A stretch of DNA of 64,000 bases from Caulobacter sp. 17J80-11 (GTDB lineage Bacteria; Pseudomonadota; Alphaproteobacteria; Caulobacterales; Caulobacteraceae), in NCBI RefSeq assembly GCF_014349105.1, contig NZ_JACSJI010000001.1, positions 372,001 to 436,000 on the forward strand, read 5' to 3'. The translations under genes and the position numbers were made by a program. Below the pieces are notes generated by a model that was not told where the DNA came from, did no database searches, and worked only from the letters and a program-made list of their open reading frames with translations. This document shows positions 34,526-42,689 of this stretch, one piece after another (the stretch's first letter is position 1; every line of letters starts with the position of its first letter).

Positions 34526-35437
34526 ATGAAGCTTCGGGTCGGCACGGTGTGCCTGCTGACGGCGTTCGCGATTGCGGCGCAGGCGTCTTCGGCCCTGGCG
34601 GCGGCGGCGGAAGGCCGTCCCGCCTATGACGCGCGCGCGCGCGACGACCGCGGCGCCGATCGCCGCTACGACGACCGGCGCGCGGACGACCGGCGCGCCG
34701 AGGACCGGCGGGACGATCGGTACGCGGACGACCGTTACGGCGATCGCGTCGACGCCCGCTACGACGATCGGTCAGACGACCGCTACGCCGACGGCCGCTA
34801 CGGCGACGCGCGCGATCCGTACCCCTACGTGCGCCGGCCTTACGACGAGCCGGTCCGCTCGCGCTACTGCGGCATGCACAACGGCCGCCGCGCGCCGGCG
34901 ATCATGACCTACGACCAGACCACCGGCACCCAAGTGCTGGTCGACAACGACGGCGGCGGCGTGAAGGTCACCGGCCGCAACGACGAGACGGCCTCGGCCT
35001 TCGCCGTCGACGGCGACCTGTCGCAGCCGAACGTGCCCTACATGTGCGCCGCCGACGACCAGACCGGCGACGCCTATGAGATCGACGCCTACAACGGCGA
35101 CTACGACGCCACCGTGCGCGGCATCGACGCCGACACCGGCCGGCGCTGGTCGGTCACCGGCAATCCCGACGGCCGGGGGCCGCAGTACGACACCTACGAC
35201 CCCTACACCGGCTGCGCGGCGCGCACGACCATGAGCGACGGCGGCCGGGCCCGGACCGAGGCGGGCCCGTACGACTCCGATCACCGCCGCTTCGTCAGCG
35301 ACTTCTTCGCCGGCTCGGCCACCGGTCTGGGCGTGGCGGCGGCCGCCACGGCGCTCAGCGGCGGGTCGGGCGCGGGCGCGCTCGCCGCCGGCGCGGTGCT
35401 GTCGGCCGGCGTGTCGGCCGCGAACGCGCCCTGCTGA
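34526..35437 (+). CDS. Exported protein with Asp/Arg/Tyr repeats, unknown function
   Basis: A 303-residue exported protein. Signal peptide (KLRVGTVCLLTAFAIAAQASSALA), then about 60 residues of degenerate DDRRAEDRR/DDRYADDRYG repeats. Next is a domain with four cysteines (RYCGMHN, MCAADD, TGCAAR and a C-terminal Cys) and Asp/Tyr-rich strands (YDQTTGTQVLVDNDGGG). A Gly/Ala-rich hydrophobic end (GLGVAAAATALSGGSGAGALAAG) could insert in a membrane. No family recognised. ATG at 34526 is preceded by a GTG that could also start. Confidence 0.75.
   Translation: MKLRVGTVCLLTAFAIAAQASSALAAAAEGRPAYDARARDDRGADRRYDDRRADDRRAEDRRDDRYADDRYGDRVDARYDDRSDDRYADGRYGDARDPYPYVRRPYDEPVRSRYCGMHNGRRAPAIMTYDQTTGTQVLVDNDGGGVKVTGRNDETASAFAVDGDLSQPNVPYMCAADDQTGDAYEIDAYNGDYDATVRGIDADTGRRWSVTGNPDGRGPQYDTYDPYTGCAARTTMSDGGRARTEAGPYDSDHRRFVSDFFAGSATGLGVAAAATALSGGSGAGALAAGAVLSAGVSAANAPC
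34650..34810 (+). repeat. Degenerate repeat encoding D-D-R-(R/Y)-x units
   Basis: Short tandem units such as GACGACCGGCGCG, TACGACGATCGG and TACGCGGACGACCG encode alternating acidic, basic and Tyr residues. The arrangement suggests slippage or unequal exchange within the gene. Confidence 0.7.
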
Positions 35438-35464
35438 TCACGCCAGCCGCCGGTTAAAAAGAAT

Positions 35465-35496
35465 GAGGCCCGGCCGCTGCGGCGGCCGGGCCTCTT
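35465..35496. terminator. Terminator between convergent genes
   Basis: A 12-bp stem (GAGGCCCGGCCG and its complement CGGCCGGGCCTC) with loop CTGCGG, then a short TT. It serves the Asp/Arg/Tyr-repeat gene and possibly the convergent beta-helix gene. Confidence 0.75.
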
Positions 35497-35525
35497 GCTT
35501 TCTCGGCGTCCTGTGAGCCGGGCGG

Positions 35526-36776
35526 TCAGGACCAGATTTCGCCGTAGCGGGGCCGGTTGACGTCGCGGCGGTTGCGCCAGATTTCCGGGGCCTCGTACCA
35601 GGGCCGGCAGCTCAGGCTGGAGCGATCCTGGTTGAAGCCGCCCAGGTCCAGTCGCTGGCAGCCGTCGGCGTGGGCGTAGACGGCGTTGTCGCGCGCCCGC
35701 ACCCGCGCGCCGGACTCGGCGTACATGCCGGCGCGGCGGACGCCGAAGAAGGTGTTGTCGCCGACCCAGGCCTCGCCGGTGTCCACATAGACGCCGACCT
35801 CGACCGCCTCGATCTCGCTGCCGACCACGCGCAGGCGTCGGCCGTTGGAGGTGACGGCCCAGTCCGCGCCCAGGATCTTGGCGCGCTCGATCATGACCTC
35901 GTCCTGGCCGAGCACCATCAGTCCGCGCGAGAACCCGTCGATCTTGCCGCCGTTGACCTGCACCAGGCGCCCGGCGCCGTCGCGCACCACCAGGCCGCCG
36001 GAGCTCTGCACGCGCTCCGAGCCGGTCCAGTCGTCCAGGCGCACGATCGACAGGTCGTCGAGCCGGCTGTCGCCCTGCGGGGCGATGCGCAGGCCGTAGC
36101 GCGCCGCGAAGATGGAGGCGTTGCGGGTTTCCAGCACGCCCTCCACGTCGACCGCCGCTTCGCGCGACAGGGCCACGACGTGAGTGTCGCGCTGCAGGGT
36201 CAGCAGGCCGCCGCCGCGCACGGTGATGGCCGAGGCGTCGCCGTCGTACTTCACCAGCGTGTGGTCGAGCTTGAGGTCGCGGCCCTGGGCGGCGATGCAG
36301 CCGACGCCGCCGGCGTGGTCGGTGGCGATGCGCAGGTCGGCCAGGGTCACGTCGCGCACGTCGCCGCGCACGGTGACGCACGGACGGCCGGACAGGGCCT
36401 GCAGGTGCGCGCGCGCGCTGCCTTCGCCGATGATGGTGATCGACCTGGTGATGTCGAGCGAGTCCTCGCAGGCCCGGGTGTTGGCCACCAGGTAAAGGGT
36501 CGAGCCGGCCGGCATGCCGGCCAGCTTGCGGCTCACGTCGCCGGGGCGGGCGCGGTCGCAGTAGACCTTGTTGTAGTCGCCGCGGTCGTAGTGCCGCTTC
36601 TTGCCGCCCTGGCAGCGCTTGGCCACGGCCGGATCGGTCAGCAGGCCGAAGCAGGGGCGCAGCTGGGTCTCGACCTTGGCGTCGGGGAAGGCCTGGGCCG
36701 CGGGCGCGGCCACGGTGAGGGCCGCGGCGATCGCCAGGCCGCGGAGACGCTTGGACATCGGGTTCGTCTTCTCCAT
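35526..36776 (-). CDS. Exported right-handed beta-helix protein
   Basis: A 416-residue protein. Signal peptide (SKRLRGLAIAAALTVAAPAAQA), an N-terminal Cys-containing part (RPCFGLL, KRCQGGKK), then repeated short strands typical of a parallel beta-helix (SITIIGEGS, VTLADLRIATD, LKLDHTLVKYD, LLTLQRDTHVV). Such folds bind or cut polysaccharides, but no pectate-lyase catalytic motif is clear. The gene overlaps or abuts the Sel1 lipoprotein gene upstream (GTGAG at 36785 is an alternative start), so they form an operon and may act together in the envelope. Confidence 0.8.
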   Translation of the reverse strand: MEKTNPMSKRLRGLAIAAALTVAAPAAQAFPDAKVETQLRPCFGLLTDPAVAKRCQGGKKRHYDRGDYNKVYCDRARPGDVSRKLAGMPAGSTLYLVANTRACEDSLDITRSITIIGEGSARAHLQALSGRPCVTVRGDVRDVTLADLRIATDHAGGVGCIAAQGRDLKLDHTLVKYDGDASAITVRGGGLLTLQRDTHVVALSREAAVDVEGVLETRNASIFAARYGLRIAPQGDSRLDDLSIVRLDDWTGSERVQSSGGLVVRDGAGRLVQVNGGKIDGFSRGLMVLGQDEVMIERAKILGADWAVTSNGRRLRVVGSEIEAVEVGVYVDTGEAWVGDNTFFGVRRAGMYAESGARVRARDNAVYAHADGCQRLDLGGFNQDRSSLSCRPWYEAPEIWRNRRDVNRPRYGEIWS

Positions 36777-36781
36777 GGCGC

Positions 36782-38248
36782 TCACCGCTGCTGCGACCGC
36801 GAGACCTGGGCGAGGATGCCCTGGACCCGCTCGACCGTGGGCGCGAAGCCCTCCAGCGCCGAGTCGATGCGGTAGACCACCGCCTTGGCCTTGTCCTGAT
36901 CGGCCACGCCGGAGACGCCGAGCGCGAAGTAGGTGGACATGGCGAACTTGGCTTCGGCCGAACCCTGCTTGTCGGCCTCCGAGAACCAGTGGAAGGCGCG
37001 CGCGTAGTCGGCCGGCACGCCCACGCCCTCGGCGTACATCACCGCCAGCACCAGCTGCGCCCGCGGCGAGCCGGAGACGGCGGCGTACTGAATGGCGCGC
37101 ACCCGTTCGATCGGATCCAGCCGGCCGTCCTGCGAGCGGCCCAGCATGCCTTCCAGTGTCTCGACGTTGCCGCGCGACAGCTGGTCGGGGTTGGTCGCCA
37201 CCGTCTCGGTGACGCCCAGGTACTTCAGCGCCTGGCCGACGTGCGTGAACGGCAGTTCGTTGATCCGGCGCAGGGCCTGCTCATAGGCGTCGCCGCGCGG
37301 CTCGCTCTCGTCGGAGTGCGGCACGCCGCCGGCCGGGGCGTCGGTCGGATAGAACTCGAAGGGCGGCACCCACTTCTTGGCCTTGGCCTCGACGAAGGCG
37401 CCGTAGCCGGCCCGGCGCGGATCGGAGCGCTCGAAGTCCTTCAGCAGGACGTAGGCGCCGACGTCGCCGGTCTGCACCGCCAGGTAGTTGTAGAGGTAGG
37501 CGTCCACGTCGTTGCGCTGGAACAGGCCCAGCGCCGCGCGGTGGCCCTTGCTCTTGGTCTCGCCCTTGCCCCAGGCGTTCAGCGCCTGGGCGTTGTCGGC
37601 CGGTTCGCCGTAGGGGCCGTAGTCCTGGTCGTAGATGCGCGCCAGGGTGCGGTAGCCCTCCGCGCCCATGCTGGACAGGATGTAGACCACGCGGTCGCGG
37701 ACCTTGGCCTGCTCGTCGCTGGACATGCGCGACAGCTGGCGGTCCAGCGCCTGGTAGGCGAAGTGGCGCTCCCAGGCGCGGCAGTCGTCGTAGCCGGCCC
37801 GGCGGAAGCCCGCGAAGCTCTTGCGCGGCGCGGCCCGGTTGATCGGCGCATAGCCTTCGGCGTTGGCCAGGGCCACCGCGTACCAGACCGAGGACTCGAT
37901 CGGATCTTCCAGGTTCTTGTCGACCGCGCGCTCGGCCCGGTAGCGGCGGGCCAGCTCCAGCTGGGCGAAGAAGTCGTTCTGGAAGCCCGAGCGACGCAGG
38001 CGGCGGATCTCGCGCTCCTGGTCGTTGAACCCGGGCTGGACGCCGGTGATCGGCGCCGGCCGCGGACAGCCCAGGCGGGCTTCGCCGCCTTGCGGCTTGC
38101 GACCGGAGAACAGGGCGTAGTCGTCGTCGCACCCGGACAGGGGCAGGGCGACCGCCGCAACGAGCGCGGCCGCCGTCAGTTTCACGAAGGCCGCATGGCC
38201 GAAGTGCGTCGCACGGATCCGACGCGCTTCGGCGGCATCGTCCAACAT
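36782..38248 (-). CDS. Sel1-repeat lipoprotein
   Basis: A 488-residue protein. A hydrophobic segment with a lipobox (VAAVALPLSGC) follows an N-terminal lead of about 30 residues, longer than usual. The mature part has TPR/Sel1-type helical pairs, clearest near the C-terminus (AVSGSPRAQLVLAVMYAEGVGVPADYARAFHWFSEADKQGSAEAKFAMSTYFALG). Earlier units (AQLELARRYRAER, SSVWYAVALANAEGYAPINRAA) are degenerate. It likely scaffolds protein contacts in the periplasm. GGGGTGG precedes the ATG at 38248. Co-transcribed with the beta-helix gene. Confidence 0.83.
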   Translation of the reverse strand: MLDDAAEARRIRATHFGHAAFVKLTAAALVAAVALPLSGCDDDYALFSGRKPQGGEARLGCPRPAPITGVQPGFNDQEREIRRLRRSGFQNDFFAQLELARRYRAERAVDKNLEDPIESSVWYAVALANAEGYAPINRAAPRKSFAGFRRAGYDDCRAWERHFAYQALDRQLSRMSSDEQAKVRDRVVYILSSMGAEGYRTLARIYDQDYGPYGEPADNAQALNAWGKGETKSKGHRAALGLFQRNDVDAYLYNYLAVQTGDVGAYVLLKDFERSDPRRAGYGAFVEAKAKKWVPPFEFYPTDAPAGGVPHSDESEPRGDAYEQALRRINELPFTHVGQALKYLGVTETVATNPDQLSRGNVETLEGMLGRSQDGRLDPIERVRAIQYAAVSGSPRAQLVLAVMYAEGVGVPADYARAFHWFSEADKQGSAEAKFAMSTYFALGVSGVADQDKAKAVVYRIDSALEGFAPTVERVQGILAQVSRSQQR

Positions 38249-38383
38249 CACACCACCCCAGCGCATGTTAACTATAATTGTTACGCTGCACTTGTGCGGG
38301 CGGCGCGATCCCGCTGTCAAGGTGAACACCTAACAGCGCTATTTGGTTTCGGCGAACTGGGGCGTGGGAGAGACAGGGGCCGC

Positions 38384-39115
38384 ATGGCGACCAGCTACGC
38401 CGAATTGACCCGAAGCGATCCGAACCCGCTGAAGCGCTGGGTTCAGGAGCGTCGCCTTTCGGACGCCCTGCGGTTCGTTCCGGAGGGGTTCGTCGCCGGG
38501 GTGGTCGTCGACTACGGCGGCGGCGACGGCGAACTGGCCCTGCGCCTGGCCCGGCGTTTCCCCAAGGCGCGGGTGACCTGCTTCGAGCCGGCCGCCGACC
38601 TGCGCGCCCAGGCCCTGGCCCAGCTGGCCGGCGCGGTCAACGCGACGGCGGCGGCCGAGGAGGCCGAGCTCGAGGCCTTCGCCGCCGACCTGGTGTTTTG
38701 CACGGAGGTGTTCGAGCACCTGCCGCCGGCCGAGACCGATCGGGCGCTGGACGAGATCGTCCGCGTGCTGAAGCCGGGCGGGCGTCTGGTGGCCGGGGTG
38801 CCGGTCGAGGTCGGCCCGCCGGCCCTGGTCAAAGGCGCCTTCCGGGTCCTGCGTCGGCCGGGCGAGCACGACGCGCGCTGGCCGGCGATCCTGAGCGCGG
38901 CGGCCGGCCGGGCGCCCGAGCCGCGGCTCCTGGCCGAGATCGCGCCCGGGCGGGCCTATTTCCCCCACCACCTCGGCTTCGATCACCGGCGGCTGCTGGG
39001 CCAGCTCAGGGCGCGCTTCGCCCTGGAGCGGATCGTCGGCAGCCCGTGGCGCGGGGGGCCTCTCTTTTTGAACAGCGAGGCCTATATGGTGGCGCGCAAA
39101 CCGGAGTCCGCCTGA
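38384..39115 (+). CDS. Class I SAM-dependent methyltransferase
   Basis: A 243-residue methyltransferase. Motif I is VVDYGGGDGELALRLARRF, followed by VTCFEPAA, LVFCTEVFEHLPPAE (motif IV region) and IVRVLKPGGRLVAGVPVE. The family resembles UbiG/type-11 enzymes; the substrate is unknown. The ATG at 38384 follows a GGGAGAG. The frame is open much further upstream but that stretch is antisense to the Sel1 gene. Its stop overlaps the msrC ATG (TGATG). Confidence 0.88.
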   Translation: MATSYAELTRSDPNPLKRWVQERRLSDALRFVPEGFVAGVVVDYGGGDGELALRLARRFPKARVTCFEPAADLRAQALAQLAGAVNATAAAEEAELEAFAADLVFCTEVFEHLPPAETDRALDEIVRVLKPGGRLVAGVPVEVGPPALVKGAFRVLRRPGEHDARWPAILSAAAGRAPEPRLLAEIAPGRAYFPHHLGFDHRRLLGQLRARFALERIVGSPWRGGPLFLNSEAYMVARKPESA

Positions 39116-39609
39116 TGAGTTACGTCGCCCGCGCCGACCGCCCCGCCGACAAGGCCGCCCGCTACGCCGAGGTCGCCGAGGAGATCGCCTCGGTGCTGGA
39201 GGGCGAGCCGAACCGGATCGCGCGCATGGCCACCCTCAGCTCCATGCTGGCCGACGCCTTCCCGGCCTTCTTCTGGACCGGCTTCTACCTGGTCGACGAG
39301 ACGAAGCAGAACGAGCTGGTGGTCGGGCCCTACCAGGGCACCCTGGGCTGCCTGCGCATCCCGTTCGGCCGGGGCGTGTGCGGCGCGGCGGCCGCCCAGC
39401 AAAAGACCCAGGTCGTGCCGGACGTCCACGCCTTCCCCGGCCACATCGCCTGCGACAGCCGCTCGGCCAGCGAGATCGTCGCGCCGGTGTTCGACGCGGA
39501 GGGCCGTCTGATCGCCGTGTTCGACGTCGACGCCACCGAGAAGAACGCGTTCGACCAGGTCGACGCGGAATGGCTGGAGCGGATCCTTCAGCGCGCCTTC
39601 GCGGCCTGA
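39115..39609 (+). CDS. msrC: Free methionine-(R)-sulfoxide reductase (GAF domain)
   Basis: Reduces free Met-(R)-sulfoxide with thioredoxin. The 164-residue single GAF domain has the three family cysteines: Cys79 in GTLGCLRIPFG, Cys89 in RGVCGAAA and Cys113 in HIACDSRS. It also shows the WTGFYLVD motif and EIVAPVFDAEGRLIAVFDVDA. It is translationally coupled to the methyltransferase. The last 22 bases overlap the convergent SemiSWEET gene. Confidence 0.93.
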   Translation: MSYVARADRPADKAARYAEVAEEIASVLEGEPNRIARMATLSSMLADAFPAFFWTGFYLVDETKQNELVVGPYQGTLGCLRIPFGRGVCGAAAAQQKTQVVPDVHAFPGHIACDSRSASEIVAPVFDAEGRLIAVFDVDATEKNAFDQVDAEWLERILQRAFAA

Positions 39610-39875
39610 GCCCCGTCGCGGAAGCGCCACTTGCACCACAGGGCGGTGGCGGCGCACGCCAGGCTGACGCTGTTGGCCGCCACCAGCGGCCAGGCCTTCA
39701 GCAACGCGCCGTACAGCGTCCACAGCACGAAGGCGGTGACGGTGAACAGGTACATGCGCAGCGACACCGCCGAGGCGTCGCGCTCGCGCAGGATCTTGGC
39801 GATCTGCGGGATGAAGCTGACGATGGTGCAGCCGGCCGCGACCGCGCCGATCGCGTTGATGATCAAGGACGCCAT
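39588..39875 (-). CDS. SemiSWEET-type sugar transporter
   Basis: A 95-residue membrane protein with three helices, the half-size transporter that dimerises. The PQ-loop motif is SFIPQIAKILRERDASAVSLRMY in the first helix, followed by FVLWTLYGALLKAWPLVAANSVSLAC. Substrate is likely a sugar. The 3' end overlaps msrC on the other strand by 22 bases. Confidence 0.9.
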   Translation of the reverse strand: MASLIINAIGAVAAGCTIVSFIPQIAKILRERDASAVSLRMYLFTVTAFVLWTLYGALLKAWPLVAANSVSLACAATALWCKWRFRDGAQAAKAR

Positions 39876-39912
39876 GGCGTCCTGAACGCGCGCGGGGCGG
39901 CCGGGCTCCGGT

Positions 39913-42129
39913 TCAGCTCCCCGGCTGCAGCTTGCGGCGGAAGAAGTCGAGGTAGGTGCGCCACAGGTGCAGCTGCTTGGCGTTGCCGCGGACGCCGTGC
40001 CGCTGGCCCGGATAGACCATGGTCTCGAACGGGCGGCTGCCGGCCTGCAGCGCCTCCATCACCCGGGTGCTGTTGTCGAAGGTGACGTTGTCGTCGGCCA
40101 TGCCCTGCAGCAGCAGCAGGTCGCCCTTGAGGTCCTTCAGGCGGGGGATCACCTCGGAGCGGGCGTAGCCGTCCTTGTTCTCCTCCGGCTTGCCCATGAA
40201 CTGCTCGGTGTAGTGGGTGTCGTACAGCGACCAGTCGGTCGGCGGCGCGCCGGCGGCGCCCGCCGCGAACGGCGAGTTCTTCTCGGTCAGCAGCATCAGG
40301 GTCATGAACCCGCCGTAGCTCCAGCCCATCACCCCGATCCGGTTCGGATCGACGTAGGGCAGGGTCTTCAGGAAGGTCACGCCGGCCAGCTGGTCCTCGA
40401 CCTCCACCGTGCCGAGCTTGCGGTCGATGGCGGTCTTGAACGCCTCGGAGCGGTTGGCCGAACCGCGGTTGTCCAGCCGGAACAGCACGTAGCCGGCTTG
40501 CAGCAGCAGCTGGTCGTTGGGCGAGCCCCAGGCGCGCTTGACGTTCTGCACGTGCGGGCCGCCGTAGACCGACACGATCACCGGGTATTTCTTCGACGGA
40601 TCGAAGCCGGCCGGGGTGTACAGCGCGTACTGCAGGTCCGTGCCGTCCGACGCCTTAACCGCGCCGAAGCTCGGGGCGCGGTGCTGGTCCAGGTACTTGA
40701 AGTAGGGGTGCGAGGCGTCGAGCGTGTTCGGCTCGATCCAGCGCACCAGCTTGCCGTCCGGCGCGTAAAGGCCGGTGCGCGGCGGGGTCGACAGATCGGA
40801 ATAGGTGCCCGCGAAGGCGCCGCCGGCGTCGGCGACGGTCGTTGTCCACCAGCCGTGCCCTTGCGTCAGCGGCTTGGACGCGCCGCCGCGCTTGTAGGAG
40901 ACGCTGTAGAGCTGGCGCTCCAGCGGCGTGTCCTTCGAGGCGCCGAACAGCACCAGGCCTTTGGCCTCGTCCACGCCCTCGATCTTGTCGACCGGCCAAT
41001 CGCCGGTGGTGACCTGACGGACCACCCGCCCGTCGGCGCCGTACAGATAGAGGTGGCGCCAGCCGGACCGCTCCGACGACCACAGGAAGGTCCCGTCCTT
41101 GAGCGGCTTGAAGTCGTCGGTCAGCTCGACCCAGTGCGGCGAGGTCTCGGTCAGGAGGGTGCGCGCGGCGCCGGTGGACGGATCGACCGCCAGCAGGTCC
41201 AGGGTGCGCTGGTCGCGGCTCTGGCGCTGAACGTAGAGGGTCTTGCCGTCGCGCGACCAGGTCACGCGCGCCAGGTAGATGTCGGTGTTCGGGCCCAGGT
41301 CGACCTTGACCTTCTGGCCCCGCGCCATGTCGTGAACGTACAGCTCCACGATCGCGTTCGGCCGGCCGGCGCGCGGATAGCGCTGGTCGATGATGCGCGC
41401 GCCCTCGGCGCCGACGTCCAGGCGGGGGATCACGTCGACCGGGCTCTCGTCGACCCGGGTCAGGGCGATCTTCGTTTCGTCTGGCGACCACCAGTAGCCG
41501 GTGTCGCGGTCCATCTCCTCCTGCGCGACGAACTCGGCCACGCCCCAGGACAGGGTGTTCTTGCCGTCGGTGCTGAGCGCCTGTTCGCGGCCCGAGGCCA
41601 GGTCGGTGACGTAGAGGTTCTGGTCGCGGACATAGGAGACGAATGTCCCCTTCGGCGACACCTTGGCGTCGACCTCGTCGCCCGGCGTCTCGGTCAGCCG
41701 GCGCACCTTGCCGTCGGCGCGCTGGGCCAGCCACAGGTCGCCGTCCAGCGGGGCCAGGATGAAGCGGCCTTCCTCGTCCCAGTGGTACTCGACCACGCCG
41801 CGCGAGGAGACGCGCATGCGCTCGCGCCGGGCCTTCTCGGCCTCGGACAGATCCTTGTCCGCGGGCGCCAGGGCGCGCGCGTCGATCAGGCGGTGCGGTT
41901 CGCCGCCCTTCACGTCGGCGGCCCAGAGGTCCAGCACGTTCTGGTCCTCGTCCTTGGCCTTCAGATAGGTGACCAGCTGGCCGTCGGGCGACAGGGCCAC
42001 GCCGCGCGCCGCGCGCCCGTTCAGGCCCGGATCGGCGAACACCCGCTCGGGCGTCAGGCCGTCGGCGTGGGCCGAAAACGCGGGAACGAACAGCGCCGCG
42101 CTGAGCAGCGCGACCTTGAGGCGCGACAT
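39913..42129 (-). CDS. Exported S9 dipeptidyl-peptidase IV-like serine peptidase
   Basis: A 738-residue exported peptidase. Signal peptide (KVALLSAALFVPAFSAHA), an N-terminal beta-propeller (DPP IV N), then the alpha/beta-hydrolase domain. The catalytic Ser is in GVMGWSYGGFMTLML, the Asp in LLLQGMADDNVTF, and the His in YPGQRHGVRG. It likely removes X-Pro dipeptides in the periplasm. The start MSRLKVALL at 42129 has GGGGAAG upstream. It is divergent from the second TonB receptor gene, and the two could form a peptide scavenging unit, which is inference. Confidence 0.93.
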   Translation of the reverse strand: MSRLKVALLSAALFVPAFSAHADGLTPERVFADPGLNGRAARGVALSPDGQLVTYLKAKDEDQNVLDLWAADVKGGEPHRLIDARALAPADKDLSEAEKARRERMRVSSRGVVEYHWDEEGRFILAPLDGDLWLAQRADGKVRRLTETPGDEVDAKVSPKGTFVSYVRDQNLYVTDLASGREQALSTDGKNTLSWGVAEFVAQEEMDRDTGYWWSPDETKIALTRVDESPVDVIPRLDVGAEGARIIDQRYPRAGRPNAIVELYVHDMARGQKVKVDLGPNTDIYLARVTWSRDGKTLYVQRQSRDQRTLDLLAVDPSTGAARTLLTETSPHWVELTDDFKPLKDGTFLWSSERSGWRHLYLYGADGRVVRQVTTGDWPVDKIEGVDEAKGLVLFGASKDTPLERQLYSVSYKRGGASKPLTQGHGWWTTTVADAGGAFAGTYSDLSTPPRTGLYAPDGKLVRWIEPNTLDASHPYFKYLDQHRAPSFGAVKASDGTDLQYALYTPAGFDPSKKYPVIVSVYGGPHVQNVKRAWGSPNDQLLLQAGYVLFRLDNRGSANRSEAFKTAIDRKLGTVEVEDQLAGVTFLKTLPYVDPNRIGVMGWSYGGFMTLMLLTEKNSPFAAGAAGAPPTDWSLYDTHYTEQFMGKPEENKDGYARSEVIPRLKDLKGDLLLLQGMADDNVTFDNSTRVMEALQAGSRPFETMVYPGQRHGVRGNAKQLHLWRTYLDFFRRKLQPGS

Positions 42130-42689
42130 GGAAACTTCCCCGACACCCTCGTCTCGAGGGCGGCCGGACGCTCGCCCCGGCGGGGGCGGGGAGTCAAGGT
42201 CGCGGTTCGGCGCGGGCGGCGCTGGTGAAGGCGTGGCCGATCCCGGCCCCCTGGCCGCGCTCGTGGCGGCGTATCCGACAACCGCGGCGGTTCGGGCGGC
42301 CCGCACGCTGACGCCGCCCAGGCCGCGGGATTTTGAGCTCCCGTCCGGGCGGGCGCCTGCGGCCGCGCCGCGACTCGCCCGGCGGCTCAGCTCGCTTTCC
42401 GTGTGCTGCGAGGGGGTTCGCCGGTCCTGGCGACAAGTTGAACGATGTTCCGTATCAAAAGAACATCGATACATATCAAGACAATATAAGTATTGACGAA
42501 ATTGTCGCGGCGTATGCGTCAGTCTGTCGCGGATAAGTGTGTCTTTTGTGACACTTACTTACGTCGATCATTGTTCTTAGGTGTTTTGTACGTCCTGTCG
42601 CATTGTTTGAACGACAAGTTTTCGTCGAATTCCAGCCGCGGACGCCCAATCGATGTCGAAACGAGGGCGCCGCGATTGGGAGAGTATCG
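42130..42689. other. Divergent intergenic region, AT-rich near the receptor
   Basis: 560 bases between the S9 peptidase and TonB receptor genes. The half next to the peptidase is GC-rich and featureless. The part at 42430-42640 is markedly richer in A/T and holds a TTGACG box (42493-42498) and the inverted repeat at 42535-42556. It probably contains the receptor promoter and operator. No RNA gene recognised. Confidence 0.55.
42535..42556. promoter_or_regulatory. Inverted repeat AAGTGT-N10-ACACTT
   Basis: Perfect 6-bp arms about 135 bases before the TonB receptor start, in the AT-rich patch. Possible operator; the binding protein is unknown. Confidence 0.4.
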
